64,000 bases of DNA from Xanthomonas sp. SI (lineage in GTDB: Bacteria > Pseudomonadota > Gammaproteobacteria > Xanthomonadales > Xanthomonadaceae). A model generated the notes under the pieces. That model was not told the origin of the DNA. It did not search any database and was given only the letters and a program-made list of their open reading frames with translations. A program made the translations under genes and the position numbers. How positions within the stretch are numbered: the first letter of the stretch is position 1; each line of letters opens with the position of its first letter. Below, piece after piece: positions 28,006 through 37,215 of the stretch. Where the stretch lies: assembly GCF_014236855.1 (NCBI RefSeq), contig NZ_CP051261.1, positions 1,922,001 to 1,986,000 of the forward strand. Reading direction: 5' to 3'.

Positions 28006-30641
28006 GCCTGCTGCCGGCCGGTACCGATGCCGGCATGCCCGACGCGGCCGCCGACGATGCCGATTGGGCCGCGGCGGCCCGGCAACTGCTGCTCCAGGCC
28101 GACGCGCGGCTGTGCAAGCGCTTCGACCAGGGCGACGACATCGACCGCCTGCTGGCGCTGCGCGCGCGCGCGCTGGACCAACTGATCAAGCACGCCTGGA
28201 ACCGCTGCCTGCCGCGCGACGCCGGGCTGGCGCTGTACGCGGTCGGCGGCTACGGCCGCGGCGAGTTGTTCCCGCGCTCGGACATCGACCTGCTGGTGTT
28301 CGGCGAACCCGAGCGCCAGCGCGCCCACGAGCAGGCGCTGGCGCGGCTGTTCGCGCTGCTCTGGCATGCCGGCGTGCCGGTCAGCCATGCGGTGCGTTCG
28401 GCCACGCAATGCACCACCGCCTGCGCCGACCAGACCGTACTGACCGCGCTGATCGAGGCGCGCCCGCTGCTGGCCGATGGCGCCGCGCGCGCGGCGCTGG
28501 CCGCGGCGATCGCGCCGCAGCGGGTGTGGACGCCGCGCGCGTTCTTCCTGGCCAAGCGCGAGGAACTGCAGACCCGCCACCAGCGTTTCGGCGACACCGC
28601 CGACAACCTGGAACCGGACATCAAGGATGGCCCGGGCGGCCTGCGCGACCTGCACACGCTGGGCTGGATGGCGCTGCGCGCGTTCGGCGTGCGCGACCTG
28701 GAGCCGCTGGTCGGGCTCGGCCACGTCGGCAGCGACGAGGCCGCGGCGCTGCGCCGCGAGCGCCGCGAGCTGGCCCGCTTGCGCTACGGGCTGCACCTGG
28801 TCGCCAACCGCCCGGAGGAGCGCCTGCGCTTCGACTACCAGAAGACCCTGGCGCAGCGGCTGGGCTTCTCCGACGACGCCGAGAGCCTGGGCGTGGAGAA
28901 GATGATGCAGCGCTTCTACCGCAGCGCCGCGATCGTGCGCCGGCTCAGTGACCGCCTGCTGCAGCGCTTCGAGGAACAGTTCGACGGCGAGGCGCAGCCG
29001 CAGCCGCTGGGCGCCGGTTTCTCGCTGCGCCGCGGCTACCTGGCCGCCGATGCCGAGAGCTGGCCGCAGGCCGATCCGGTGCAGGTGTTCGCGCTGTTCG
29101 CGATCTGGGCCGCGCATGGCGAGGTGCGCGGCCTGCATTCGCTGACCGCGCGCGCGCTGGCCGAGGCGTTGCCGCAGTTGCCCGCCTACGGCAGCGCCAG
29201 CGCGCTGGCGCGCGAGCGTTTCCTTGCCCTGCTGCGCGGCCCGCGCGCGGTGCAGACGCTGACCCGGATGGCGCGGCTGGGCGTGCTCGGGCAATGGATC
29301 CCGGCGTTCGCGCAGGTCTCCGGGCGCATGCAGTTCGACCTGTTCCATGTGTACACGGTGGACCAGCACACGCTGATGGTGCTGAAGAACATCGCGGTGT
29401 TCGCCACCGCCCGCGCCGACGACCGTTTCTCGATCGCGCACGAGGTGTGGCCGCGGCTGCGCAAGCCGGAACTGCTGCTGCTGGCCGGGCTGTTCCACGA
29501 CATCGCCAAGGGCCGCGGCGGCGACCATTCCGAACTCGGCGCGGTGGACGCGCGCGCGTTCTGCGCCGGCCACGGGCTCAGCGCGGCCGATACCGACCTG
29601 GTGGTGTGGCTGGTCGAGCAGCACCTGCGCATGTCGGTGACCGCGCAAAAGCAGGACATCTCCGATGCGGACGTGATCCACCGCTTCGCCACCCTGGTCG
29701 GCGACCGCGAGCGCCTGGACTATCTGTACCTGCTGACCTGCGCCGACATCGCCGGTACCAGCCCCAAGTTGTGGAATGCGTGGAAGGACCGGCTGCTGGC
29801 CGACCTGTACTTCGCCGCGCGGCGCGCGCTGCGCGACGGCCTGGAGCATCCGCGCCCGGTCGCCGAGCGGGTGCAGGAGGCGCGCGAGGCCACGCGCGCG
29901 TTGATGCACATCCAGGGCCACGACGACGCGGTCATCGACCGCCAGTTCGCCGGCATGCCGGACGAGAGCTTCCTGCGCTTCCGCCCCGAGCAGTTGGCCT
30001 GGCAGGCCAGCTCGCTGATGGAAGTGGAACTGGGCGGCACCCTGGTCAAGGTGCGCCCGGTCACGCCCGACGACGACGCGCTGGAAGTATTCGTCTATTC
30101 GCCCGACCGCGACGGCCTGTTCGCCGCGATCGTGATGACCCTGGACCGGCGCGGCTACGGCATCCACCGCGCACGCGTGCTCGACGCGCCGCACGAGGCG
30201 ATCTTCGATACCTTCGAAGTGATGCCGGCCGATGCCTTCGCCAGCCGCGACACCGCGCAGCTGGAAGCGGCGCTGCGCGAGGCGCTGTCCGGCGACCTGA
30301 CCCGGCTGCGCCCGGCGCGGCGCGTGGTGCCGCGCCAACTGCGGCATTTCCGCTTCGCTCCGCGCATCGAATTCCGCGAGAGCGTGGACGGCCGCCGCAC
30401 CCGCCTGAGCCTGGTCGCGCCGGACCGGCCCGGGCTGCTGGCGAACGTGGCGCAGGTGCTGCGCCGCCAGCAGCTGCGCGTGCACGACGCGCGCATCGCC
30501 ACCTTCGGCGAGCGCGCCGAGGACGTGTTCCAGATCACCGACGAGCACAACCTGCCGTTGCCCGACTCCTCCCGCCAGGCGCTGCACGCCGCACTGCAGG
30601 CCTGCCTGGACCCCGATACCCCGCCTGGAGAATCCCGCTAA
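28002..30641 (+). CDS. glnD: Bifunctional [protein-PII] uridylyltransferase/uridylyl-removing enzyme
   Basis: Primary nitrogen sensor: modifies PII according to glutamine. The protein has 879 residues. The nucleotidyltransferase active site [19 protein letters not shown] is near residue 82-100. The HD hydrolase domain is [22 protein letters not shown]. Two C-terminal ACT domains, which bind glutamine, begin near [17 protein letters not shown] and [19 protein letters not shown]. The GTG at 28002 overlaps the map stop (GTGA) and gives the right length. The stop overlaps the dapD ATG (TAATG). Confidence 0.96.
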   Translation: MSLLPAGTDAGMPDAAADDADWAAAARQLLLQADARLCKRFDQGDDIDRLLALRARALDQLIKHAWNRCLPRDAGLALYAVGGYGRGELFPRSDIDLLVFGEPERQRAHEQALARLFALLWHAGVPVSHAVRSATQCTTACADQTVLTALIEARPLLADGAARAALAAAIAPQRVWTPRAFFLAKREELQTRHQRFGDTADNLEPDIKDGPGGLRDLHTLGWMALRAFGVRDLEPLVGLGHVGSDEAAALRRERRELARLRYGLHLVANRPEERLRFDYQKTLAQRLGFSDDAESLGVEKMMQRFYRSAAIVRRLSDRLLQRFEEQFDGEAQPQPLGAGFSLRRGYLAADAESWPQADPVQVFALFAIWAAHGEVRGLHSLTARALAEALPQLPAYGSASALARERFLALLRGPRAVQTLTRMARLGVLGQWIPAFAQVSGRMQFDLFHVYTVDQHTLMVLKNIAVFATARADDRFSIAHEVWPRLRKPELLLLAGLFHDIAKGRGGDHSELGAVDARAFCAGHGLSAADTDLVVWLVEQHLRMSVTAQKQDISDADVIHRFATLVGDRERLDYLYLLTCADIAGTSPKLWNAWKDRLLADLYFAARRALRDGLEHPRPVAERVQEAREATRALMHIQGHDDAVIDRQFAGMPDESFLRFRPEQLAWQASSLMEVELGGTLVKVRPVTPDDDALEVFVYSPDRDGLFAAIVMTLDRRGYGIHRARVLDAPHEAIFDTFEVMPADAFASRDTAQLEAALREALSGDLTRLRPARRVVPRQLRHFRFAPRIEFRESVDGRRTRLSLVAPDRPGLLANVAQVLRRQQLRVHDARIATFGERAEDVFQITDEHNLPLPDSSRQALHAALQACLDPDTPPGESR

Positions 30642-31654
30642 TGGCCACCAAGAAGCCTGCCGCCGCCAAGAAGCCTGCTGCCAAGACCGCCGCCGCCAGC
30701 AAGACCGCCGCGAACAAGGCGGTTGCCAAGAAGTCTGTCGCCACCCGCGCCGCCGCCAAGCCGGTGGCCGCGCCGAAAGCGCCGGCCAAGCCGGTGCGCG
30801 CCAAACCGGCCGCCGCGCCCAGCGCCGACGAACTGAAGTTCACCATCGACAGCGCCTTCGAGCGCCGCGCCGCGCTGACCCTGGACGAGATCGAAGGCTC
30901 GACCCGGCCGGTGGTCAACCGCGTCATCGACGGCCTGGAATCGGGCGAGTTCCGCGTCGCCGAGCCCGACGGGCACGGCGGCTGGAAGGTCAACGAGTGG
31001 CTGAAGAAAGCGGTGCTGCTGTACTTCCGGGTCAACGAGATGGCGGTGGTCGAGGCGCAGCCGGCGCCGTTCTGGGACAAGGTCGAGTCGCGTTTCGCCG
31101 GCTACCACGAGGCCGAGTTCCGCAAGGCCGGCGTGCGCGTGGTGCCGGGCGCGATCGCGCGCCGCGGCAGCTACTTCGGCAAGGACGTGGTGCTGATGCC
31201 GAGCTTCACCAACATCGGCGCGCACGTGGGCGAGGGCACCATGGTCGATACCTGGGCCACGGTCGGTTCGTGCGCGCAGATCGGCAAGCACTGCCACCTG
31301 TCCGGCGGCGCCGGCATCGGCGGCGTGCTCGAACCGCTGCAGGCCAGCCCGACCATCATCGAGGACCACTGCTTCATCGGCGCGCGCTCGGAAGTGGTGG
31401 AAGGCGTGGTGGTCGGCCACCACAGCGTGATTGGCATGGGCGTGTTCATCGGCCAGAGCACGCGCATCTACAACCGCGCCACCGGCGAAGTCTCCTACGG
31501 CTACGTGCCGCCGTACAGCGTGGTGGTGTCCGGCCAGCTGCCGTCCAAGGACGGCTCGCACTCGCTGTACTGCGCGGTGATCGTCAAGCAGGTCGATGCC
31601 AAGACCCGCAGCAAGACCAGCGTCAACGATTTGCTGCGTGGGCTGGCGGATTGA
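30641..31654 (+). CDS. dapD: 2,3,4,5-tetrahydropyridine-2,6-dicarboxylate N-succinyltransferase with Lys/Ala-rich N-terminal tail
   Basis: Succinylates tetrahydrodipicolinate in the lysine/diaminopimelate pathway. The conserved core starts near residue 66 ([18 protein letters not shown]) and matches E. coli DapD to its end, with hexapeptide repeats and [32 protein letters not shown] and [12 protein letters not shown]. The protein has 337 residues against about 274 usual. The extra N-terminal ~63 residues are almost only Lys, Ala, Pro, Thr and Val ([19 protein letters not shown]), like histone H1-type tails. The ATG overlaps the glnD stop and there is no later start before the core, so the tail should be made. 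Confidence 0.95.
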   Translation: MATKKPAAAKKPAAKTAAASKTAANKAVAKKSVATRAAAKPVAAPKAPAKPVRAKPAAAPSADELKFTIDSAFERRAALTLDEIEGSTRPVVNRVIDGLESGEFRVAEPDGHGGWKVNEWLKKAVLLYFRVNEMAVVEAQPAPFWDKVESRFAGYHEAEFRKAGVRVVPGAIARRGSYFGKDVVLMPSFTNIGAHVGEGTMVDTWATVGSCAQIGKHCHLSGGAGIGGVLEPLQASPTIIEDHCFIGARSEVVEGVVVGHHSVIGMGVFIGQSTRIYNRATGEVSYGYVPPYSVVVSGQLPSKDGSHSLYCAVIVKQVDAKTRSKTSVNDLLRGLAD

Positions 31655-31663
31655 CGTATTTCC

Positions 31664-31790
31664 TTCCCCCTCCGGGAGAAGGTGCCCCAAAGGGGCGGAT
31701 GAGGGTACGGGCGAAGCTCCGTGTAGTTGGATCAGCGAGACGCTTTCGCGCCGTACCCTCACCCCAACCCCTCTCCCAGCGGGAGAGGGG
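31664..31790. repeat. Intergenic inverted repeat, family D
   Basis: GATGAGGGTACGG (31698-31710) has an imperfect inverse in CCGTACCCTCACCCC (31751-31765). Next to it is a perfect hairpin, CCCCTCTCCC (31768-31777) with GGGAGAGGGG (31781-31790). It fills the dapD-ArsC gap and may end or process the dapD message. There is no T-run. Confidence 0.7.
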
Positions 31791-31816
31791 CTCTATTCGC
31801 TTGATGGGACACTGCG

Positions 31817-32173
31817 ATGACCACGTTGTACGGATTGAAGAACTGCGACACCTGCAAGAAAGCGACGAAGTGGCTGGACCGCTTCGGCGTGGCCTATGCG
31901 TTCGTCGATTACCGCGAACACAAGCCGAGCCCGGAGACCCTGGTCGAGTGGGCCGGCAAGGCCGGCGGCTTCGATGCGCTGATCAACAAGTCCTCGACCA
32001 CCTGGCGGCAGCTGCCGGACAACAAGAAAACGCCGGGGTCCGAAGCCGAATGGAAGCTGCTGCTGCGCGAATACCCGCAACTGATCCGGCGGCCGCTGGT
32101 GGTCACCGACGACGGCCAGCTCAGCCAGGGATTCTCGGACAACGGCTTCAAGCAGCGCTTCGGCGTGGGCTGA
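31817..32173 (+). CDS. ArsC/Spx/YffB-family reductase-like protein
   Basis: Thioredoxin-fold protein of the arsenate reductase family, cytoplasmic. The protein has 118 residues. The active Cys is in LYGLKNCDTCKKATKWL, here as CxxC, where E. coli YffB has CDTI. RRPLVVTDDGQLSQGFSD contains the conserved Arg-Pro loop. The RRP motif and genomic position directly before dapE match YffB. The substrate is unknown, and the linkage suggests a housekeeping rather than arsenic role. Confidence 0.88.
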   Translation: MTTLYGLKNCDTCKKATKWLDRFGVAYAFVDYREHKPSPETLVEWAGKAGGFDALINKSSTTWRQLPDNKKTPGSEAEWKLLLREYPQLIRRPLVVTDDGQLSQGFSDNGFKQRFGVG

Positions 32174-32200
32174 GCGTCGGTCGCGCGCAGTTGCGCTCCC

Positions 32201-32318
32201 TGCAGGAGCGGCTTCAGCCGCCACCATGACGTCAGAACCCCATCGGACCTGGATCGTTCGCAATGGATGGCGTGCGTGACACTCTTGCATCTTGTCGCGG
32301 CTGAAGCCGCTCCTACAG
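32201..32318. repeat. Intergenic inverted repeat, family C, copy 1
   Basis: GGAGCGGCTTCAGCCG at 32205-32220 and the inverse CGGCTGAAGCCGCTCC at 32298-32313 flank about 77 nt in front of dapE. Further copies lie at 52158-52225 (25-nt perfect arms, 18-nt loop) and 59300-59382. Confidence 0.85.
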
Positions 32319-32330
32319 TGATTCCTCGCC

Positions 32331-33458
32331 ATGACCGACGTCGTTGACCTCACCTGCGACCTGATCGCCCGCCCGTCGGTCACGCCCGACGACGCCGGCT
32401 GCCAGGACCTGATCGCGCAGCGGCTGGCGCGTGCCGGCTTCGCCATCGAGCGGCTGCGTTTCGGCCAGGTCGACAACCTGTGGGCCACGCACGGCAGCGG
32501 CGCGCCGGTGCTGGCGCTGCTCGGCCATACCGACGTGGTGCCGCCGGGGCCGCGCGCCGCCTGGGCCAGCGATCCGTTCGTGCCGCAGATCCGCGACGGC
32601 GTGCTGTACGGACGCGGCGCCGCCGACATGAAGAGCGGGGTGGCCGCGTTCGTGGTCGCCGCCGAACGGTTCGCCGCCGCGCATCCGCACCACCCCGGCA
32701 CGCTGGCGTTGCTGCTGACCTCCGACGAGGAAGGCGACGCGCTGGATGGCGTGCGCAAGGTCGCCGAGACCTTCCGTGCGCGCGGCGAGCGCATCGACTG
32801 GTGCATCACCGGCGAACCGTCCTCCACCGAACGGCTCGGCGACCTGCTGCGCGTCGGCCGCCGCGGCAGCCTGTCCGCCACGCTTGCGGTGCAGGGCGTG
32901 CAGGGCCATGTGGCCTATCCGCACAAGGCGCGCAATCCGATTCACCTGGCCGCACCGGCGCTGGCCGAGCTGGTCGCGCGGCATTGGGACGACGGCTACG
33001 AGAGCTTCCCGCCGACCAGCCTGCAGATCTCCAACGTGCATGCCGGCACCGGCGCCAACAACGTGATCCCCGGCGAGCTGCAGGTGGCCTTCAACCTGCG
33101 CTACAACCCGCACTGGGACGCGCCGCGACTGGAAGCGGAGATCGCCGCGCTGCTCGACCGCCACGGCCTGGACTACACGCTGCGCTGGCATCGCAGCGGC
33201 GAGCCGTTCTACACTCCGGAAGGGCGCCTGCGCAGCGTCGCGCGCGAGGTGCTTGGGGAGTTCGCCGGCGCGGCGCCGGAAGAGAGCACCGGCGGCGGCA
33301 CCTCCGATGCGCGCTTCATCGCGCCGCTGGGCGCGCAATGCATCGAGGTCGGTCCGGTCAACGCCAGCATCCACCAGGTGGACGAGCACGTGCGCGTCGC
33401 CGACCTGGAGGCGTTGCCGGCGCTATACCTGCGTCTGATCGAACGGTTGCTGTCGTAA
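32331..33458 (+). CDS. dapE: Succinyl-diaminopimelate desuccinylase
   Basis: Zinc M20-family hydrolase releasing L,L-diaminopimelate from the N-succinyl form. The protein has 375 residues. Metal-site motifs are all present: [37 protein letters not shown] and ITGEPSS. The dimerisation domain is inserted at about 180-290 and contains NIPG-type [26 protein letters not shown] lies near the C-terminus. It shares the lysine pathway with dapD two genes upstream. Confidence 0.96.
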   Translation: MTDVVDLTCDLIARPSVTPDDAGCQDLIAQRLARAGFAIERLRFGQVDNLWATHGSGAPVLALLGHTDVVPPGPRAAWASDPFVPQIRDGVLYGRGAADMKSGVAAFVVAAERFAAAHPHHPGTLALLLTSDEEGDALDGVRKVAETFRARGERIDWCITGEPSSTERLGDLLRVGRRGSLSATLAVQGVQGHVAYPHKARNPIHLAAPALAELVARHWDDGYESFPPTSLQISNVHAGTGANNVIPGELQVAFNLRYNPHWDAPRLEAEIAALLDRHGLDYTLRWHRSGEPFYTPEGRLRSVAREVLGEFAGAAPEESTGGGTSDARFIAPLGAQCIEVGPVNASIHQVDEHVRVADLEALPALYLRLIERLLS

Positions 33459-33496
33459 CAGTTGCGCCGTTGCGCCGCCCGGGTTACGTTCGCCGC

Positions 33497-33592
33497 ATGA
33501 CCTCGCTGTCCGCCCTCCGCCCGATCCACGCCAACGGCCGCAATAATGCGCTGGCGAATAATCGTGCGCGGCCGATGCGGGTCTGCGACTAG
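33497..33592 (+). CDS. Asn-rich leader peptide of asnB
   Basis: Short ORF of 31 codons (ATG 33497, TAG 33590-33592) between dapE and asnB. Five of its residues are Asn: AAC at 33533, AAT-AAT at 33542-33547 and AAT-AAT at 33557-33562. The AAT pairs stand out in a genome that favours AAC. Its last codons overlap a 14-nt segment (33569-33582) that can pair with the left arm of the terminator in front of asnB. The arrangement is that of trp/his-type leader peptides, so I infer that ribosome stalling at Asn codons controls asnB. There is no clear Shine-Dalgarno before the ATG. Confidence 0.8.
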   Translation: MTSLSALRPIHANGRNNALANNRARPMRVCD

Positions 33593-33654
33593 GCGCTACC
33601 GAAACACCACGCCCAGTCTCCAGAAAACCCGCATCGGCCGATGCGGGTTTTTTT
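33569..33654 (+). promoter_or_regulatory. asnB transcription attenuator (antiterminator and terminator)
   Basis: Segment 2 is CGGCCGATGCGGGT (33569-33582). Segment 3 is ACCCGCATCGGCCG (33627-33640), its exact complement over 14 nt. Segment 4 (33635-33648) repeats segment 2 exactly. 2:3 pairing gives an antiterminator with a 44-nt loop. 3:4 pairing gives the terminator AACCCGCATC/GATGCGGGTT (33626-33649) with a GGCC loop and a run of seven T. A ribosome stopped at the leader stop codon (33590) would cover segment 2; one stalled at the first Asn pair (33542-33547) would leave it free. Confidence 0.85.
33626..33654 (+). terminator. Intrinsic terminator of the asnB leader
   Basis: Perfect 10-bp stem AACCCGCATC / GATGCGGGTT with GGCC tetraloop (33626-33649) followed by T-run 33648-33654. 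It lies 100 nt before the asnB ATG, so it would stop asnB transcription unless the antiterminator forms. Confidence 0.93.
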
Positions 33655-33755
33655 ATGCGTGCAATCTTTCGCCGCAGCGCGGTGCCGGCCGGCAACCGCT
33701 GCAGACCATCGCCGCAACGACCTGTTACCCCCACACACCATCCAGGAGCTTTTCC

Positions 33756-35447
33756 ATGTGTTCGATCTTCGGCATCTTCGGCCTGCAACCGGGCGACGAC
33801 CTGCAGGCGCTGCGCCGCCAGGCGCTGGATTGCTCGCAGCGGCAGCGCCATCGCGGTCCGGACTGGAGCGGCGTGTATGTCGACGACGGCGCGATCCTGG
33901 TGCATGAGCGCCTGGCCATCGTCGATCCGGCCGGCGGCTCGCAGCCGTTGCTGTCCGAAGATGGGCAGCTGGCGCTGGCGGTGAACGGCGAGATCTACAA
34001 CCACCGCGAATTGAAGACGCAGCTGACCCAGCCGTACGCGTTCCAGACCGGCTCGGACTGCGAGGTGATCAATGCGCTGTACCGCGAGCAGACGCCGGCC
34101 GCGCTGCTCAACCGGCTCAACGGCATCTTCGCCTTCGCGCTGTGGGACAAGGCCGCTGGCCGCGTGCTGATCGCGCGCGATCCGATGGGCGTGTGCCCGC
34201 TGTACTGGGGCCACGACACCCAGGGCCGCTTGCGCGTGGCCTCGGAGATGAAGTCGCTGGCCGACAGCTGCGCCGACGTCGCCCAGTTCCCGCCCGGCCA
34301 CTACTACGACAGCGTCAGCGGCGAACTGCAGCAGTACTACCGCAAGCCGTGGCGCGACTACGACGCCGTGCACGGCGTGCAGGTGAGCAAGCAGGAACTG
34401 CGCGAGGCGTTCGAGCGCGCCGTGCACCGCCAGCTGATGACCGACGTGCCGTACGGCGTGCTGCTGTCCGGCGGGCTGGATTCGTCGTTGGTCGCGGCGG
34501 TGGCGGCGCGTTTCGCGCGCAAGCGCATCGAGGACAACGACCAGGCCGAAGCCTGGTGGCCGCGCCTGCACTCGTTCGCGATCGGCCTGAAGGGCTCGCC
34601 CGACCTGGCCGCCGCGGCGATCGCCGGCGAGTCGCTGGGCACCGTGCATCACGGCTTCGAATACACCTTCGAGGAAGGCCTGGACGCGCTGCCGGAAGTG
34701 ATCCGGCACATCGAGACCTACGACGTCACCACCATCCGCGCGTCCACGCCGATGTTCCTGCTGGCGCGGCGGATCAAGGCGATGGGGGTGAAGATGGTGC
34801 TGTCCGGCGAAGGCAGCGACGAGATCTTCGGCGGCTATCTGTACTTCCACAAGGCGCCGAACGCGCGCGAATTCCACGAGGAGCTGATCCGCAAGCTCGA
34901 CGCGCTGTACAACTACGACTGCCTGCGCGCCAACAAGTCGATGATGGCCTGGGGCGTGGAGCCGCGCGTGCCGTTCCTGGACGTGGAGTTCCTGGACGTG
35001 GCGATGCGCATGGACGCGCAGTACAAGATGATCGACAAGACCAGCAGCGGCGCGATCCGCATGGAAAAAGGCGTGCTGCGCGAGGCCTTCGAAGGCTATC
35101 TGCCCGATTCGATCCTGTGGCGGCAGAAGGAGCAGTTCAGCGATGGCGTCGGCTACGGCTGGATCGATGGGCTCAAGGCGCATGCGCAGGCGCAGGTCAG
35201 CGACCGCGAACTGGCCGCGGCCGACAAGCGCTTCCCGGTCAACCCGCCGCAGACCAAGGAAGCCTATTACTACCGCACCCTGTTCGAGCGCGCGTTCCCC
35301 ACGCCGGCCGCGGCCGAGACCGTGCCCGGCGGCAAGTCGATCGCCTGTTCATCGCCGGCGGCGATCGCCTGGGATGCGAGTTTCGCCAACGCCGCCGACC
35401 CCTCAGGGCGGGCGGTGGCCGGGGTGCACGAGCAGGCACTGGGATGA
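33756..35447 (+). CDS. asnB: Asparagine synthetase B (glutamine-hydrolysing)
   Basis: Makes asparagine from aspartate, glutamine and ATP. The protein has 563 residues. The N-terminal glutaminase domain has the nucleophile Cys2 (MCSIFGIFG), RHRGPDWSG and NGEIYNH. The synthetase domain has the PP-loop LLSGGLDSSLVA (about 236-247) and VLSGEGSDEIFGGYLYF. The C-terminal region is complete (YYYRTLFERAFP). The ATG at 33756 has AGGAG 9 nt upstream and leaves Cys2 free after Met removal; longer in-frame readings are excluded because the nucleophile must be N-terminal. An Asn-specific attenuator lies upstream. Confidence 0.97.
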   Translation: MCSIFGIFGLQPGDDLQALRRQALDCSQRQRHRGPDWSGVYVDDGAILVHERLAIVDPAGGSQPLLSEDGQLALAVNGEIYNHRELKTQLTQPYAFQTGSDCEVINALYREQTPAALLNRLNGIFAFALWDKAAGRVLIARDPMGVCPLYWGHDTQGRLRVASEMKSLADSCADVAQFPPGHYYDSVSGELQQYYRKPWRDYDAVHGVQVSKQELREAFERAVHRQLMTDVPYGVLLSGGLDSSLVAAVAARFARKRIEDNDQAEAWWPRLHSFAIGLKGSPDLAAAAIAGESLGTVHHGFEYTFEEGLDALPEVIRHIETYDVTTIRASTPMFLLARRIKAMGVKMVLSGEGSDEIFGGYLYFHKAPNAREFHEELIRKLDALYNYDCLRANKSMMAWGVEPRVPFLDVEFLDVAMRMDAQYKMIDKTSSGAIRMEKGVLREAFEGYLPDSILWRQKEQFSDGVGYGWIDGLKAHAQAQVSDRELAAADKRFPVNPPQTKEAYYYRTLFERAFPTPAAAETVPGGKSIACSSPAAIAWDASFANAADPSGRAVAGVHEQALG

Positions 35448-35536
35448 AGATGGCATGCGGGAGCGCTTCGGCGTTCCCGCACGCCGTTCCGGCGCGTTTT
35501 AGCGCATTCGTCGCAGGATCTTTCGTACCTGCCGGA

Positions 35537-35989
35537 TCACGTTATCGCTTTGAGCGTGTTCCGTGCAGACGTGATCAGCACCGCGATCAGCGCCGCATAG
35601 ATAACCATGATCGCGGCTAGACGGGCTATCGATTTGCGCCAATCCGTGATGACGATTTTTTTGAGTTTGCGCCAGATACGTCCAAGCCGCTTGCCATCGG
35701 CAGGTCCGGATTCGTCCGCGGGGTAGGTGCCTGCGCACTCTGCGGGTTCCGCAGCGCCATGCCAGGCGATGTTGTCCATGAACTGCCACATGTTTGACAG
35801 CATCGCGACCAACAGGATCGCCAAGAGCAACACGCCGAGTATGGCTGCCAGCCATCCCTTGATGCTGCCTGGATGCGTCGTGTAGATGTCGGCCATGAAA
35901 ATCGATGCCGACACGAGCAGTACCTGCGGTGTGAGATTGCGCAGGAATTCGAGAAAGGAGTTGCGGCCTTGGATCGGAAGTGCGGGCAT
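35537..35989 (-). CDS. Hypothetical membrane protein
   Basis: I do not recognise this 150-residue protein. It shows three hydrophobic segments (about 20-38, 45-67 and 120-140: QVLLVSASIFMADIY, WLAAILGVLLLAILLVAML and ARLAAIMVIYAALIAVLI). A polar loop rich in Glu and Gly lies between the second and third, followed by a basic patch (RIWRKLKKIVITDWRKS). Base composition is visibly lower in GC than the neighbours, which hints at acquisition by transfer. It stands alone between asnB and a beta-helix gene, convergent to asnB. Confidence 0.6.
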   Translation of the reverse strand: MPALPIQGRNSFLEFLRNLTPQVLLVSASIFMADIYTTHPGSIKGWLAAILGVLLLAILLVAMLSNMWQFMDNIAWHGAAEPAECAGTYPADESGPADGKRLGRIWRKLKKIVITDWRKSIARLAAIMVIYAALIAVLITSARNTLKAIT

Positions 35990-36064
35990 GGGGCTTCAGG
36001 TGGCATCCATCAGACCCCAAGGTAGATAATTTTCGTCAAGGGCGGGGATTGCGTTGTAGACGCT

Positions 36065-37105
36065 TTACTCGAAGCGCATGCAGCGCCCGTAGCGCTCCGG
36101 CTGGATGTCCACGCCGGAGGCGTCGGCCTGGTTGTTCTTGCGCCACAGGTTCTGGCGGAAGTCCGAGCCGCTGCAGTTGGCGGCGCGGTCCACGCCGATC
36201 GTGTAGGTGTAGGGGTTGCCCTGGAAGGTGTTGTTCTCGAAGGTGTTGTCCTGGCTCATGCTGTTGTCCCAGCACAGGATCTCCGGGGTGCGCTGGCGAA
36301 TCGAGCAGGCCAGGTAGATGCCGGAACCCTTGTTGCCGGTGAACTGGTTGCCGACGAACAGGTTGCGCCGCGCATCGGCCAGGTACACGCCCTGGCTGCC
36401 GTTGCGTTCCAGGCGATTGTTGCGGATCTCGCTGTCTTCCAGGTGCTCGGTGGTGATGCCGGCGGCGACGTTGTCGTGGATGTAGTTGTCGATCAGCTTG
36501 ACCTTGGCGGTGCGGTTGAACGACACGCCGTCCCAGATCGCGCCGGACACGTCGTTGCGCTCGATCAGCAGGTCGCGGCTGTCGTACTCGCTGAGCAGGC
36601 AGGCGCTGCGGCACTTGCTCACGCGCAGCCCGGACAGCCGGATGTTCTGGCCGGCGCGCACCACCACCAGGCTGTTGCTCAGGTACGGACGCTCGGGCAT
36701 GAATTCCTTCTCGGCGCTGCCGCCGACGATCTGCAATTGCTCGACCACGACATCGCGGATCGGCCGCTGCGGGCGTTCGTTCTGGTAGTCGCCGACCACG
36801 ATGACCGGCTGCTGCACGCCGTCCTGCATGCGCAGCACGGTGGCGTCGCCCTGGCCGCGCAGGCGCAGGCCGTCGCGCTGGATCGACAGCAGCTTGGTGA
36901 CGTGGAAATCGCCGGCGGTCAGGCACACAGTGGCCGGCTTGCCGTCGTTGGGCACGCGGTCCACCGCGGCCTGCAGGTCGTCGCCCGGCTCGGCGCGCAC
37001 GCTGCAGTCGGTGGCGGCGGAGGCGGGTGCGGCGGCCGTGGCGCAGCCGCTCGACAGACAGGCGGCGAGCGGCAACAACAGGGCGAGCAGGGGACGGGCA
37101 TTCAT
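36065..37105 (-). CDS. Right-handed parallel beta-helix lipoprotein
   Basis: Probable cell-surface or periplasmic protein of 346 residues. A lipoprotein-type signal ends LPLAACLSSGC; the Cys of LAAC or SSGC would be lipidated. The body (about 80-330) is a series of beta-helix coils (NIRLSGLRVSKCRSACLLSEYDSRDLLIERNDVSG, split over several turns; RNLFVGNQFTGNKGSGIYLA), as in NosD/pectate-lyase-like folds. Six or more Cys suggest disulphides. No catalytic motif is clear, so polysaccharide binding or lysis is only a guess. Confidence 0.75.
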   Translation of the reverse strand: MNARPLLALLLPLAACLSSGCATAAAPASAATDCSVRAEPGDDLQAAVDRVPNDGKPATVCLTAGDFHVTKLLSIQRDGLRLRGQGDATVLRMQDGVQQPVIVVGDYQNERPQRPIRDVVVEQLQIVGGSAEKEFMPERPYLSNSLVVVRAGQNIRLSGLRVSKCRSACLLSEYDSRDLLIERNDVSGAIWDGVSFNRTAKVKLIDNYIHDNVAAGITTEHLEDSEIRNNRLERNGSQGVYLADARRNLFVGNQFTGNKGSGIYLACSIRQRTPEILCWDNSMSQDNTFENNTFQGNPYTYTIGVDRAANCSGSDFRQNLWRKNNQADASGVDIQPERYGRCMRFE

Positions 37106-37215
37106 CGGATACAGGCTCCGCTTGGGGGGAGGAGGAGGCGCCAGGACCGCAGGCGCCGCGCGCTGGGCGCGGCGGCAGGTCGGATCGCGTGGAGCGCATT
37201 GGCGCGACAAGGGGC

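Noticed and set aside
32480..33592. Long plus-strand frame covering dapE whose end coincides with the asnB leader ORF
   Set aside because: Only the last 31 codons (from 33497) are taken as a gene; the rest is a frame-shifted shadow of dapE.
33756..35447. Sequence error or frameshift in asnB
   Set aside because: The frame is intact from Cys2 to the C-terminus with all motifs in order.
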